Assembly (NCBI GenBank): GCA_017304505.1
Contig: JAFKKQ010000289.1
Span: 1-10,837, forward strand
DNA from: Hyphomicrobiales bacterium
GTDB taxonomy: Bacteria > Pseudomonadota > Alphaproteobacteria > Rhizobiales > Xanthobacteraceae
Length of the DNA: 10,837 nucleotides
Direction of reading: 5' to 3'
Position numbers and translations under genes: made by a program. Every line of letters begins with the position of its first letter. The stretch's first letter is position 1. The notes below the pieces were generated by a model that worked only from the letters and a program-made list of their open reading frames with translations, did not search any database and was not told the DNA's origin. Of this stretch, positions 1 through 7,047 are shown piece by piece.

Positions 1-381
1 TTCGTCCCACGAAACCGGCGTGAACTCGCCGTTCTTGTCGTAGCGGCCGTTGCGCTTGCGCAGGAGCGGTCGCGTCAGCCGGTCATGGCCGTACATGACC
101 TTGGAGAGGAAATAACCTTTGACGCAATTGAGGCCGCGATTGACCTCGGCTTTCATATCGCCGTGCGTCGCGACCACCCGGCCGTCCTTGGTCGCGACCA
201 TGACGCCGCACCCCGTGCCGCAAAAGCGGCAAGGTGCCTTGTCCCATTTCATCTCGGTGGCCGCGCGATCGGTGACGAGATTTTGCGCCATGACCGGCAC
301 CGGCATTCCGCCCGCAGCCGCTGCCATCGCGGCCGCTTCCATTTTCAGGAATTCACGGCGATCCATTCCGCCCTGGTTCAT
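1..381 (-). CDS. napA: Periplasmic nitrate reductase catalytic subunit NapA, N-terminal 127 residues (3' end outside window)
   Basis: NapA is the molybdopterin- and 4Fe-4S-containing subunit that reduces nitrate to nitrite in the periplasm. Residues 7-13 (DRREFLK) form a twin-arginine motif followed by an Ala/Gly-rich stretch and a likely cleavage site near MAQN (31-34), so it is a Tat substrate exported folded. Cysteines 51, 54 and 58 (CRFCGTGC) and Cys86 (GLNCVKG) are the 4Fe-4S ligands of this oxidoreductase family, and the following [11 protein letters not shown] is typical of NapA. I chose the ATG at 381 because GGGAG lies 7 nt upstream; an internal ATG at 366 would still keep the RR motif. 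The gene overlaps the end of napD by 29 nt, implying translational coupling in a napEDA operon. The rest of the Mo-bisMGD-binding protein lies beyond the left edge. Nothing seen in the visible part suggests damage. Confidence 0.95.
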   Translation of the reverse strand, partial: MNQGGMDRREFLKMEAAAMAAAAGGMPVPVMAQNLVTDRAATEMKWDKAPCRFCGTGCGVMVATKDGRVVATHGDMKAEVNRGLNCVKGYFLSKVMYGHDRLTRPLLRKRNGRYDKNGEFTPVSWDE

Positions 382-736
382 TACCGCTCTCCCGCGATCG
401 AGTAACATCAACCAAATCGGTGCCATGAAACACGAGGGCCGCAGTCAGCACGTCGGGCATCCGCGAGATCCGATTTAATGTCGTCCCGATTGCACCGACG
501 TCGGCGCCCTCGATGACCACGACCAGCTTGCCTTTCGGGTCGCGGCCATAAATTTGCACCCCGGAGAGTGCCGCGATGGCGCGTGCCGCCGCATCGAGCC
601 GTTCAGGCCGCGCTTGGACGAGAACGCTGGCGATCTCCGCGACTAATGCCCCACTTGCCGTGCCCCACCGGCTGCCGATGAAGTCGCGTCGATCGATATT
701 CGATCCGTTCGATGCTGCGGGCATGGCAGGCCTCAT
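353..736 (-). CDS. napD: NapD, Tat-proofreading chaperone for NapA
   Basis: NapD is a small cytoplasmic protein of ferredoxin-like fold that binds the twin-arginine signal of NapA and holds back export until the cofactor is inserted. The 127-aa product has the NapD pattern: an [15 protein letters not shown] strand-helix, [21 protein letters not shown] in the middle, and a last strand [17 protein letters not shown]. Its N-terminus is longer than that of E. coli NapD and contains DRRDFIG (residues 15-21), a twin-arginine-like motif without a following hydrophobic helix. The ATG at 736 overlaps the napE stop as ATGA. A second in-frame ATG at 724 has GAGG 6 nt upstream and is an equally plausible start (123 aa). 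The gene lies between napE and napA, the classical order. Confidence 0.88.
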   Translation of the reverse strand: MRPAMPAASNGSNIDRRDFIGSRWGTASGALVAEIASVLVQARPERLDAAARAIAALSGVQIYGRDPKGKLVVVIEGADVGAIGTTLNRISRMPDVLTAALVFHGTDLVDVTRSRESGNEPGRNGSP

Positions 737-918
737 TTCGAGGGTGGCCCCGGCGGGCCGTTAATCACTTGATAAATCCAAACGGTGAGCCCCCAGGTGC
801 CGACGGTGGCGACGGCAATCGCGGGCATGAGCACCGCGGTGACGAGGAGAAATGCGTAGATTTCCATCCGTCGCTGATGCGACGCATTCCCGCGCGCGGT
901 GGCCGGCCGTTCCTGCAT
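733..918 (-). CDS. napE: NapE, small membrane protein of the nap operon
   Basis: This 61-aa protein has one hydrophobic segment (about residues 20-50: YAFLLVTAVLMPAIAV...WGLTVWIYQ) and ends in GPPGPP, the characteristic tail of NapE. NapE is an inner-membrane protein that commonly begins alphaproteobacterial nap operons; its exact role is not established. Its stop codon overlaps the napD start (ATGA), so the three nap genes are probably one transcript. No strong ribosome-binding site precedes the ATG at 918, and the internal ATG at 867 (MEIYAFLL) is an alternative start that would leave only the membrane segment. The family assignment rests on the hydrophobic segment, the tail and the context. 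Confidence 0.82.
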   Translation of the reverse strand: MQERPATARGNASHQRRMEIYAFLLVTAVLMPAIAVATVGTWGLTVWIYQVINGPPGPPSK

Positions 919-1265
919 TCAGTATTAAAATGACGCGGCCGATCGCCGGACAACTATCCGAAGGTTTAGACGGATTGTCTGCGGAACATGCCGGATACTG
1001 GAGGAGAGTCGCGCGGCAACAACCGCTTGCTTCGCGCAAGCTGAAACACCGACAGGCTGAACGATCGGCTCGGTCAGCGGCAAGCTCCACCTAAACCTAA
1101 GTTCAATTCCATTCGCGATATGCGGGTTTTTATTTTGTACGTCAGGCTTGATGCCAGTCGCATTCGCCCGCGAGGCGCCCTGTGTGCCGGTGCATTCGGT
1201 GACGGATTGCGCTCGCCCCCATCGGCAGAGCACCGATCGCCGGCTCCGACGAAGGAGCTTTCGAT
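919..1265. promoter_or_regulatory. Divergent intergenic region between nap operon and DUF3141 cluster
   Basis: This 347-bp stretch must carry the promoters for napE (leftward) and for the DUF3141 gene (rightward). I looked for the FNR/FixK dyad TTGAT-N4-ATCAA expected upstream of many rhizobial nap operons and found only isolated half sites (for example TTGAT near 1149), so classical FixK control is not supported here. An AT-rich tract (about 1126-1137) leads into GTACGTCAGG (1137-1146), a weak relative of the FixJ-type boxes found elsewhere in the window. AAGGAG (1252-1257) is the ribosome-binding site of the rightward gene. Open frames across the region have no recognisable protein character. 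Confidence 0.5.
1137..1146 (+). promoter_or_regulatory. Weak FixJ-like box upstream of the DUF3141 gene
   Basis: GTACGTCAGG shares the GTACGT core with the two better boxes (9635 and 8427) and lies 129 bp before the ATG at 1266, close to the 118 and 123 bp seen for those. It lacks the TATAG half, so the match may be chance. Confidence 0.25.
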
Positions 1266-3518
1266 ATGTCTGACGCACAAAGCCCCAACACGAACGACAA
1301 CGTTCGCCCTCCCTTCGCAGGCGCTGCACCGGCAATCGACTACATGAGGGATGCGCTACAACGCTCCGTCCTGTTTGCCGACGTCTTGCGCCAGCGCGGT
1401 AATTCCTATCGCAAGCATGCGAAAGAAAAGACCCCGCACGTTCTTGATTACGAGATCGAGCTGATCATCGATGGCCGCAAACTGGGGCGGCCGGTCAATT
1501 ATGGCCTCGCGCGGGTCATTCCACCCGCCGGGGTCGAGATCGACATGACGCGCCGTCCGTTTGTGGTTGTCGATCCGCGGGCCGGTCACACCCCGGGGAT
1601 CGGCGGTTTCAAGTCTGACAGCGAAATCGGCGTCATCTTCAGGGCCGGCCATCCCTGCTATTTCATCGGCTTCCTCGCGGAACCGATGCCGGATCAGACC
1701 ATCGAGGACATTGCCTGCGCGGAGGCGGCTTTTCTCGAAAAGGTTATGGCGTTACATCCGGACGCTGACGGGAAGCCGGGCGTCATTGGCAATTGCCAGG
1801 CCGGCTGGGCGATCATGATGCTGGCAGCCATTCGTCCAGAGCTGTTCGGCCCCATTATCATTGCCGGCTCGCCGCTGCAGTACTGGGCCGGCGTTCACGG
1901 CAAAAATCCGATGCGATATCTGGGCGGTCTGCTCGGCGGAAGCTGGCTGACCGCGCTTACAAGCGACCTTGGAAACGGCAAGTTCGATGGAGCCTGGCTG
2001 GTTCAGAATTTTGAGAATCAGAATCCGGCGAACACATACTGGACCAAACAGTACAATCTCTACTCGAAGATCGACACCGAGGCCCCCCGTTATCTCGCGT
2101 TTGAGCGTTGGTGGGGCGGTTATGTCAATCTGGACGCCAAGGAAATCCAGTTCATTGTCGATGAACTGTTCATCGGCAACAATCTTGCGAGCGGCGGCAT
2201 CAAGACATCCGACGGAACGGCGATCGATTTCCGCAGCATCCGCTCACCCATCGTCGTGTTCTGCTCGAAAGGCGACAACATCACGCCGCCGCAGCAGGCG
2301 CTCGATTGGATTCTCGATCTCTACGAGAGTGTCGACGACATCCGCTCATACGGCCAGACCATTGTCTATACGATTCACGAAAGTGTCGGACATCTCGGAA
2401 TCTTCGTCTCCTCCAACGTCGCACGCAAGGAGTACGGCGAATTTTCCAGCAACATCGACCTGATCGATACGCTCCCGCCGGGCCTGTATGAGGCCGTGTT
2501 TCATGCCAACACTGCGGACACGGCAAACCCACACCTCGTCTCGGGCGATTGGATCATGCGCTGCGAGGCGCGCACGTTCGACGACATCCGGGCGCTCGGC
2601 GGCAACGATGCCGCCGATGAGCGTCGGTTTGCGGCAGCCGCCCGCGTCTCCGAGATCAACCTCGCGCTCTATCGAACGTTCGCCCAACCGTTCGTGCGGG
2701 CGATGGCCAATCCGCAGATAGCCGAGTGGCTTCGAGGGATGCATCCTCTGCGGCTACAGTACGAGATGTTTTCCAATGCCAACCCATTCATGAGGCAGGT
2801 CGAGGCCGCGGCCAATCGAACTCGCGCCGAGCGCAAGCCGGTCGATACCGACAATCCCTTCCTCGCAATTCAGGAAGCCGTGTCCCGACAGATTGCCACG
2901 GCGCTCGATACCTGGAGAGATGCGAACGAAAGACTGGCGGAGCAGACGTTTCTGGCGATCTACGGGTCGCCGGTGGTGCAACGCGCTGTCGGCGTCGACC
3001 CGCTTTCGGACGGGCGGGCGCGCCGCGCAGGGAAAAGCCCGCTGCACAAGCAGTTCATCGAACGGCGGATCGCCGATCTCAAATCGCGGATGCGCGAGGG
3101 CGCTCTGCGTGAGGCGCTGGTGCGCGCCATGCTTTACGTGGGAATGGCGCGGGGCTCGGTTGACGAGCGCGGGTTCGAAGCGATTCGCCTGATCCGCCTT
3201 GCCAGAAGCGAAACCTCCCGATTGACGCTTGCGGATTTCAAGAAACTCGTCCGCGAGCAGTTTTTTATGCTGCTGATCGACCAGAACGCAGCGCTCGAGA
3301 GCATCCCGGCGCTGCTGCCGGACAGCGCGGAGGAGCGCGACAAGGCGCTGGGCCTGTTGCGCGATGTGATCGGCGCCGCGGGCGAATCCACGCCGCAGGT
3401 CAGGACGCGGCTCAAGTATGTGTCCGGCCTGTTCGAGCAAACTCCGCCAAAATCCAATATGTCGGAAATTCCGGCGCTTGAGACGGCCAGAAGGCCCGAT
3501 CTCCCGAAGGCTTCATAA
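1266..3518 (+). CDS. DUF3141-family protein, alpha/beta-hydrolase related to PHA synthases
   Basis: This 750-aa cytoplasmic protein has an alpha/beta-hydrolase N-terminal half of the DUF3141 (poly(3-hydroxyalkanoate) synthetase-like) type. The nucleophile elbow is GNCQAGW with Cys177, as in PHA synthases (GxCxG), not the serine of lipases. Asp337 in CSKGDNITPPQQALDW and His376 in ESVGHLGIF sit where the PhaC triad Asp and His are expected. VVVDPRAGHTPGIGGF (about 100-115) and PCYFIGFLAEPMPDQT (about 130-146) are further fold landmarks. The C-terminal half (about 430-750) is charged, largely helical-looking and unrecognised. AAGGAG lies 8 nt before the ATG. The gene starts a plus-strand cluster with pta, ackA and fabI, which points to acyl-CoA or hydroxyacyl chemistry. 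No substrate is established for the family to my knowledge; it could be a thioesterase, acyltransferase or PHB-related enzyme. Confidence 0.85.
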   Translation: MSDAQSPNTNDNVRPPFAGAAPAIDYMRDALQRSVLFADVLRQRGNSYRKHAKEKTPHVLDYEIELIIDGRKLGRPVNYGLARVIPPAGVEIDMTRRPFVVVDPRAGHTPGIGGFKSDSEIGVIFRAGHPCYFIGFLAEPMPDQTIEDIACAEAAFLEKVMALHPDADGKPGVIGNCQAGWAIMMLAAIRPELFGPIIIAGSPLQYWAGVHGKNPMRYLGGLLGGSWLTALTSDLGNGKFDGAWLVQNFENQNPANTYWTKQYNLYSKIDTEAPRYLAFERWWGGYVNLDAKEIQFIVDELFIGNNLASGGIKTSDGTAIDFRSIRSPIVVFCSKGDNITPPQQALDWILDLYESVDDIRSYGQTIVYTIHESVGHLGIFVSSNVARKEYGEFSSNIDLIDTLPPGLYEAVFHANTADTANPHLVSGDWIMRCEARTFDDIRALGGNDAADERRFAAAARVSEINLALYRTFAQPFVRAMANPQIAEWLRGMHPLRLQYEMFSNANPFMRQVEAAANRTRAERKPVDTDNPFLAIQEAVSRQIATALDTWRDANERLAEQTFLAIYGSPVVQRAVGVDPLSDGRARRAGKSPLHKQFIERRIADLKSRMREGALREALVRAMLYVGMARGSVDERGFEAIRLIRLARSETSRLTLADFKKLVREQFFMLLIDQNAALESIPALLPDSAEERDKALGLLRDVIGAAGESTPQVRTRLKYVSGLFEQTPPKSNMSEIPALETARRPDLPKAS

Positions 3519-3565
3519 CCGCAAGGCCCAGGGATTTTCCGGTCATCTTGCGGAGGGATCATCCG

Positions 3566-4537
3566 ATGGCGATGTCCGCAGCAACGCTCCAGCCTCCAAC
3601 GCAGCCGCATGCCAAATACGAGCGGTTGATCGCAAGGGCCAAAACAGTTCCACCGGCAAAGACGCTCGTGGTGCACCCATGCGACGAAACCTCGCTGCGG
3701 GGCGCGCTCGAGGCCGCGGATGAAGGGATCATCATTCCGATCCTGGTGGCTCCCGCCGACAAACTGAAAGCTGTCGCAAGCAAGCACGGCCTCGATATCG
3801 GCAATTGCGAAATTATCGATGTCTCGCACAGCGACGCCGCGGCGGACACCGCGGTCCAGCAAATTCATGCCGGGCGGGGCGAGCTGCTGGTGAAAGGCAG
3901 CCTGCATACGGACGAACTGATGCGGGCGGTGACGTCGTCCAAGACGGGCCTCCGGACCGCGCGCCGGATCAGCCATGTCTTTGTGATGGATGTGCCGTCG
4001 CATTCGGAAACCCTGTTTATCACGGATGCTGCGATCAATATCTTTCCCGACCTCGACGCCAAGCGCGACATTATCCAGAACGCCATTGACCTGTTCACGC
4101 GGGGCGGCCTTGGCACACCGCGCGTCGCGATCCTCTCGGCCGTGGAAACCGTCACGTCGAAGATTCCTTCGACGATCGAAGCCGCCGCGCTTTGCAAGAT
4201 GGCCGAGCGCGGCCAGATCACGGGCGGAATCCTCGATGGACCGTTGGCCTTCGACAACGCGGTGGATGCAGAGGCTGCACGCATTAAAGGCATTAAGTCG
4301 GAGGTGGCCGGACGAGCGCAGATTCTCGTGGTGCCGGACCTCGAGGCCGGCAACATGCTCGCCAAGAATCTTTCGTTCATGGCGAACGCGGACGCCGCGG
4401 GCATCGTGCTCGGCGCCCGCGTACCCATCGTCCTGACCTCTCGCGCGGATACGGTGCGCACCCGCATGGCGTCATGCGCGATCGCGGTGCTCTATGCCGA
4501 CGCATGCCGCCGGATCGCGAGCGTGCCGGAGGTTTGA
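3566..4537 (+). CDS. pta: Phosphate acetyl/butyryltransferase (PTA_PTB family)
   Basis: The 323-aa product catalyses, by family, acyl-CoA + phosphate to acyl-phosphate + CoA. Seen are the PTA_PTB features: an N-terminal LVVHPCDETSLRGALEAADEGIIIPILVAP, the central LLVKGSLHTDELMRAV and HVFVMDVPSHSETLFITDAAINIFPD, then VAILSAVETV, GGILDGPLAFDNAV and the C-terminal LVVPDLEAGNMLAKNLSFMANADAAGIVLGA. Many alphaproteobacterial homologues that I recall carry an N-terminal MaoC-type hydratase domain; this one has only the transferase domain. The start at 3566 follows GGAGG (3552-3556) with 9 nt spacing; an in-frame TTG at 3548 lies upstream of that site and is unlikely. The gene begins 47 nt after the DUF3141 gene and ends 6 nt before the kinase gene. 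Acetyl- versus butyryl- or propionyl-specificity cannot be read from the sequence. Confidence 0.9.
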   Translation: MAMSAATLQPPTQPHAKYERLIARAKTVPPAKTLVVHPCDETSLRGALEAADEGIIIPILVAPADKLKAVASKHGLDIGNCEIIDVSHSDAAADTAVQQIHAGRGELLVKGSLHTDELMRAVTSSKTGLRTARRISHVFVMDVPSHSETLFITDAAINIFPDLDAKRDIIQNAIDLFTRGGLGTPRVAILSAVETVTSKIPSTIEAAALCKMAERGQITGGILDGPLAFDNAVDAEAARIKGIKSEVAGRAQILVVPDLEAGNMLAKNLSFMANADAAGIVLGARVPIVLTSRADTVRTRMASCAIAVLYADACRRIASVPEV

Positions 4538-4543
4538 TCGCTC

Positions 4544-5755
4544 ATGAACTCCATCCTCGTCGTCAATGCGGGTTCGTCCAGTCTCAAGTTTCAGGTCTTC
4601 ACAACGGACGCGGAAGGCCCAACGTCAACCATCCGAGGTCAGCTCGACGGTATCGGGACGCGTCCGCGCCTGCGCGCAACCAGGGCGGATAACACCGTTC
4701 TTGCCGACCAGAGTTACGAGCCCGGACAGGTGGCCGATCTCGCCGCGGCGGCCGTCGCTGCCGGCACCATGCTGCGGGAAAAGCACGGCGTCAGCTTTGC
4801 CGCGGTAGGCCATCGCGTCGTACATGGCGGGCCGGTGTACGAGCGGCCTGTCCTGATCGACGACGACGTGCTTTCGCAACTCGAGCGCTTTGCGCCGCTC
4901 GCCCCCCTGCACCAGCCGAACAATCTCGCACCGATCCGCGCCATTCGCGAGCGCTTCCCGAGCCTGCCCCAGGTCGCGTGCTTCGATACCGCGTTCCATC
5001 GAGGGCATACGCCAGCGGCGAATTATTACGCCATTCCGCAACACCTCTATAACGATGGGGTTCGGCGCTACGGCTTCCACGGCCTGTCTTATGAATACAT
5101 CGCCAGCCGGTTGGAGCAGATCGCTCCGGCCATCGCACGGAGCCGGGTGATTGTCGCGCATCTCGGCAGCGGCGCGTCGATGTGTGCACTTGCCGCAGGC
5201 CGCAGCGTCGAAAGCACGATGGGCTTCACCGCGCTTGATGGGCTGCCGATGGGCACGCGGCCGGGACAAATCGATCCAGGCGTCCTCCTCTACCTGCTGA
5301 TCGACAAGGGCATGAGCCCCACGGCGGTTCAAAAGTTTCTTTATTCGGAGTGCGGGCTGAAGGGCCTGTCCGGCATCAGCAACGATGTCCGCGACCTGCA
5401 ATCGAGCGAACAGCCGGGTGCAAGGCTTGCGATGGAACATTTCGTCTATCGCATCGGACTCAATGCCGGAATGCTGGCGGCGGCGCTAGGCGGACTGGAC
5501 GCCTTTGTCTTCACGGCAGGGATCGGCGAGCGGTCCTCGATCGTTCGCGCGCGCGTCGCCGAGCGTATCGCCTGGCTTGGGGCGGATCTCGATCCGGCGG
5601 CCAACGAGGCTGGTGTCACGGTCATATCCCGGCAGCAGAGCCGGGTTGCCGTTCTCGTCGTGCCGACCGACGAAGAGCTGATGATCGCAAGGCACACGCT
5701 CGTGCTGCTGTCGTCTGATGCGGCCCGAAACACCGACCAAAGGCGGACCGCATGA
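4544..5755 (+). CDS. ackA: Acetate/propionate-family kinase
   Basis: This 403-aa ASKHA-fold enzyme interconverts acyl-phosphate + ADP and carboxylate + ATP. The start [19 protein letters not shown] carries the first family signature. [63 protein letters not shown] and [13 protein letters not shown] follow in the expected order, and [12 protein letters not shown] near the C-terminus matches the conserved TDEE motif with its catalytic Glu. Length is normal for the family. GGAGG (4528-4532) inside the end of pta serves the ATG, with 11 nt spacing, and the stop overlaps the fabI start as ATGA. Coupling with Pta gives substrate-level phosphorylation from acyl-CoA, or the reverse activation of acetate. 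In a cluster with a PHA-synthase-like protein it may serve longer acyl groups; this is inference. Confidence 0.93.
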   Translation: MNSILVVNAGSSSLKFQVFTTDAEGPTSTIRGQLDGIGTRPRLRATRADNTVLADQSYEPGQVADLAAAAVAAGTMLREKHGVSFAAVGHRVVHGGPVYERPVLIDDDVLSQLERFAPLAPLHQPNNLAPIRAIRERFPSLPQVACFDTAFHRGHTPAANYYAIPQHLYNDGVRRYGFHGLSYEYIASRLEQIAPAIARSRVIVAHLGSGASMCALAAGRSVESTMGFTALDGLPMGTRPGQIDPGVLLYLLIDKGMSPTAVQKFLYSECGLKGLSGISNDVRDLQSSEQPGARLAMEHFVYRIGLNAGMLAAALGGLDAFVFTAGIGERSSIVRARVAERIAWLGADLDPAANEAGVTVISRQQSRVAVLVVPTDEELMIARHTLVLLSSDAARNTDQRRTA

Positions 5756-6527
5756 GCATCCCGGTCGCCAGGGCGCCGCTGCTCGAAGGCAAACGCGGGC
5801 TGATCGTTGGCATCGCCAACGAGCATTCCATTGCGTGGGGTTGCGCCAAGGCATTCCGCGCGCTCGGCGCCGAACTGGCGATCACCTATTTCAACGACAA
5901 AACCAAAGAGTTCGTCGAACCGCTGGCGCGCGAGGTTGAAGCTCCCATTGTGATGCCGCTTGACGTCGGCGTCGAAGGACAGATGGAAGCGGTGTTCGAC
6001 CGCATAACCAAAAAATGGGAGCGTCTCGATTTCCTGGTGCACTCCATCGCGTTCTCGCCGAAGGGCGCCCTGGGCGGCCGCGTTGTCGACGTCACCCGAG
6101 AAGGTTTTCTCACCACTATGGACATCTCGTGCTGGACATTCATGCGAATGCCGAACCACTCATGAAGAACGGCGGCACGCTTTTCACCATGACTTACTAC
6201 GGCAGCCAGATGGTGGTGAAGAACTACAACATCATGGGCGTCGCCAAAGCGGCGCTCGAATGCGCCGTCCGTTACATGGCGGCCGAACTCGGCCCCAAAG
6301 GCATCCGCGTTCACGCCATTTCCCCCGGACCGCTCGCGACGCGCGCCGCATCCGGGATTCCGGAGTTCGATCAGCTTCTCGACAAGGCGAAGGCTAAGGC
6401 TCCCGCGCGCAGCCTTGTCAGCATCGACGACGTGGGTGCGGCAACGGCATTTCTGGCTCACGACGCCGCGCGGCTGATCACCGGAGAAACGCTCTATATC
6501 GATGGCGGCTATCACATCATCGATTGA
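5752..6527 (+). pseudogene. fabI: Enoyl-ACP reductase FabI, interrupted by an apparent 10-nt deletion
   Basis: FabI is the NADH-dependent enoyl-[acyl-carrier-protein] reductase of fatty-acid synthesis. The first frame (5752-6165) encodes 137 residues with the Rossmann cofactor loop GIANEHSIAWG (20-30) and LVHSIAFSPKGALGG, then MDISCWTFMRM, after which it reads out into a TGA at 6163. The second frame resumes at 6150 as AEPLMKNGG and carries TYYGSQMVVKNYNIMGVAK with the catalytic Tyr-X6-Lys, HAISPGPLATRAASGIPEF and ITGETLYIDGGYHIID to the stop at 6525-6527. Intact homologues read MRM-Ala-X-Leu-AEPLM, so about 10 nt are missing after 6150; restoring them gives a normal 261-aa protein. All catalytic residues survive, so the lesion is recent or a sequence error. 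The 5' fragment stop and an ATG at 6162 overlap as ATGA, so a C-terminal 121-aa piece could be reinitiated. It is likely a secondary, cluster-specific FabI. Confidence 0.88.
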
Positions 6528-6561
6528 GGTGCGACAGCCGGAAGGACAGGAGATGGGTGCC

Positions 6562-7008
6562 ATGACCATTGACGACTTACTGCCGTCGGCACTGGATTGC
6601 CGGAAAAAGAGCGCTGAGATGGAGGCCGCAAAGGCGACCGAATACATGCGCCGTCGAAACGTCGCCGAAAACGAAAAGAAAGAGCTGATCGACCGCCTTA
6701 GCAAGCCTTCCGGCGTGAACGATGAAGAGCGGATGAAACGTGCTGCCGCCATCATCAATCGTGCGGTCAGCAACGGGCTGGCCGAGGTGGAGGTCACCCG
6801 GTTCCCGAACAAGATGTGCACCGACTTCGGGCGCGCCATCAATCAGCAGGAACCCGGTTGGGAGGAGACGCTGACAGGGCTGCCGAAGGAACTCTATCTG
6901 TTCTGGAAGGTACACCTCGAGCCGCGCGGCTATCGGATCAAATATCAGATTGCCGACTGGCCGAACGGGATGCCGGGCGACGTTAGCATCACACTGATGT
7001 GGAAATGA
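6562..7008 (+). CDS. Conserved-looking hypothetical protein between fabI and ppk2
   Basis: I do not recognise a named family for this 148-aa protein. Residues about 14-52 are highly charged (KKSAEMEAAKATEYMRRR...ENEKKELID) and probably form a long helix or coiled coil. A short linker (KPSGVNDEE) leads to a compact C-terminal part with INQQEPGWEETLTGLPKELYLFWK and a terminal strand-like GMPGDVSITLMW. There is no signal peptide or membrane segment, so it is presumably cytoplasmic. AGGAG (6548-6552) sits 9 nt before the ATG at 6562; an ATG at 6553 with AAGGA 6 nt upstream is the alternative. It follows fabI by 34 nt and precedes ppk2 by 39 nt, so it is likely co-transcribed with both. Codon use fits its neighbours. 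An accessory role for the polyphosphate or acyl cluster is a guess from position only. Confidence 0.8.
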   Translation: MTIDDLLPSALDCRKKSAEMEAAKATEYMRRRNVAENEKKELIDRLSKPSGVNDEERMKRAAAIINRAVSNGLAEVEVTRFPNKMCTDFGRAINQQEPGWEETLTGLPKELYLFWKVHLEPRGYRIKYQIADWPNGMPGDVSITLMWK

Positions 7009-7047
7009 CGTTGTCGGAACACGTTGCGATTCCCGCAAGAGGGCGTC

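Noticed and set aside
919..1265. FNR/FixK dyad upstream of napE
   Set aside because: Only half sites such as TTGAT were found; no complete TTGAT-N4-ATCAA dyad is present.
925..1335. 136-aa minus-strand open frame in the nap/DUF3141 intergenic region
   Set aside because: It is rich in Arg, Cys and Ser, has no recognisable motif, and overlaps the DUF3141 start; probably non-coding.
2754..4003. Long minus-strand open frames (2754-3440, 3134-4003)
   Set aside because: They lie opposite the DUF3141 and pta genes, have no family motifs or ribosome-binding sites, and are typical antisense frames of GC-rich DNA.
4625..6842. Long minus-strand open frames opposite ackA, fabI and the hypothetical gene (4625-5440, 5446-6159, 5886-6842)
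   Set aside because: The plus-strand proteins are clearly conserved; the antisense products show no domain character.
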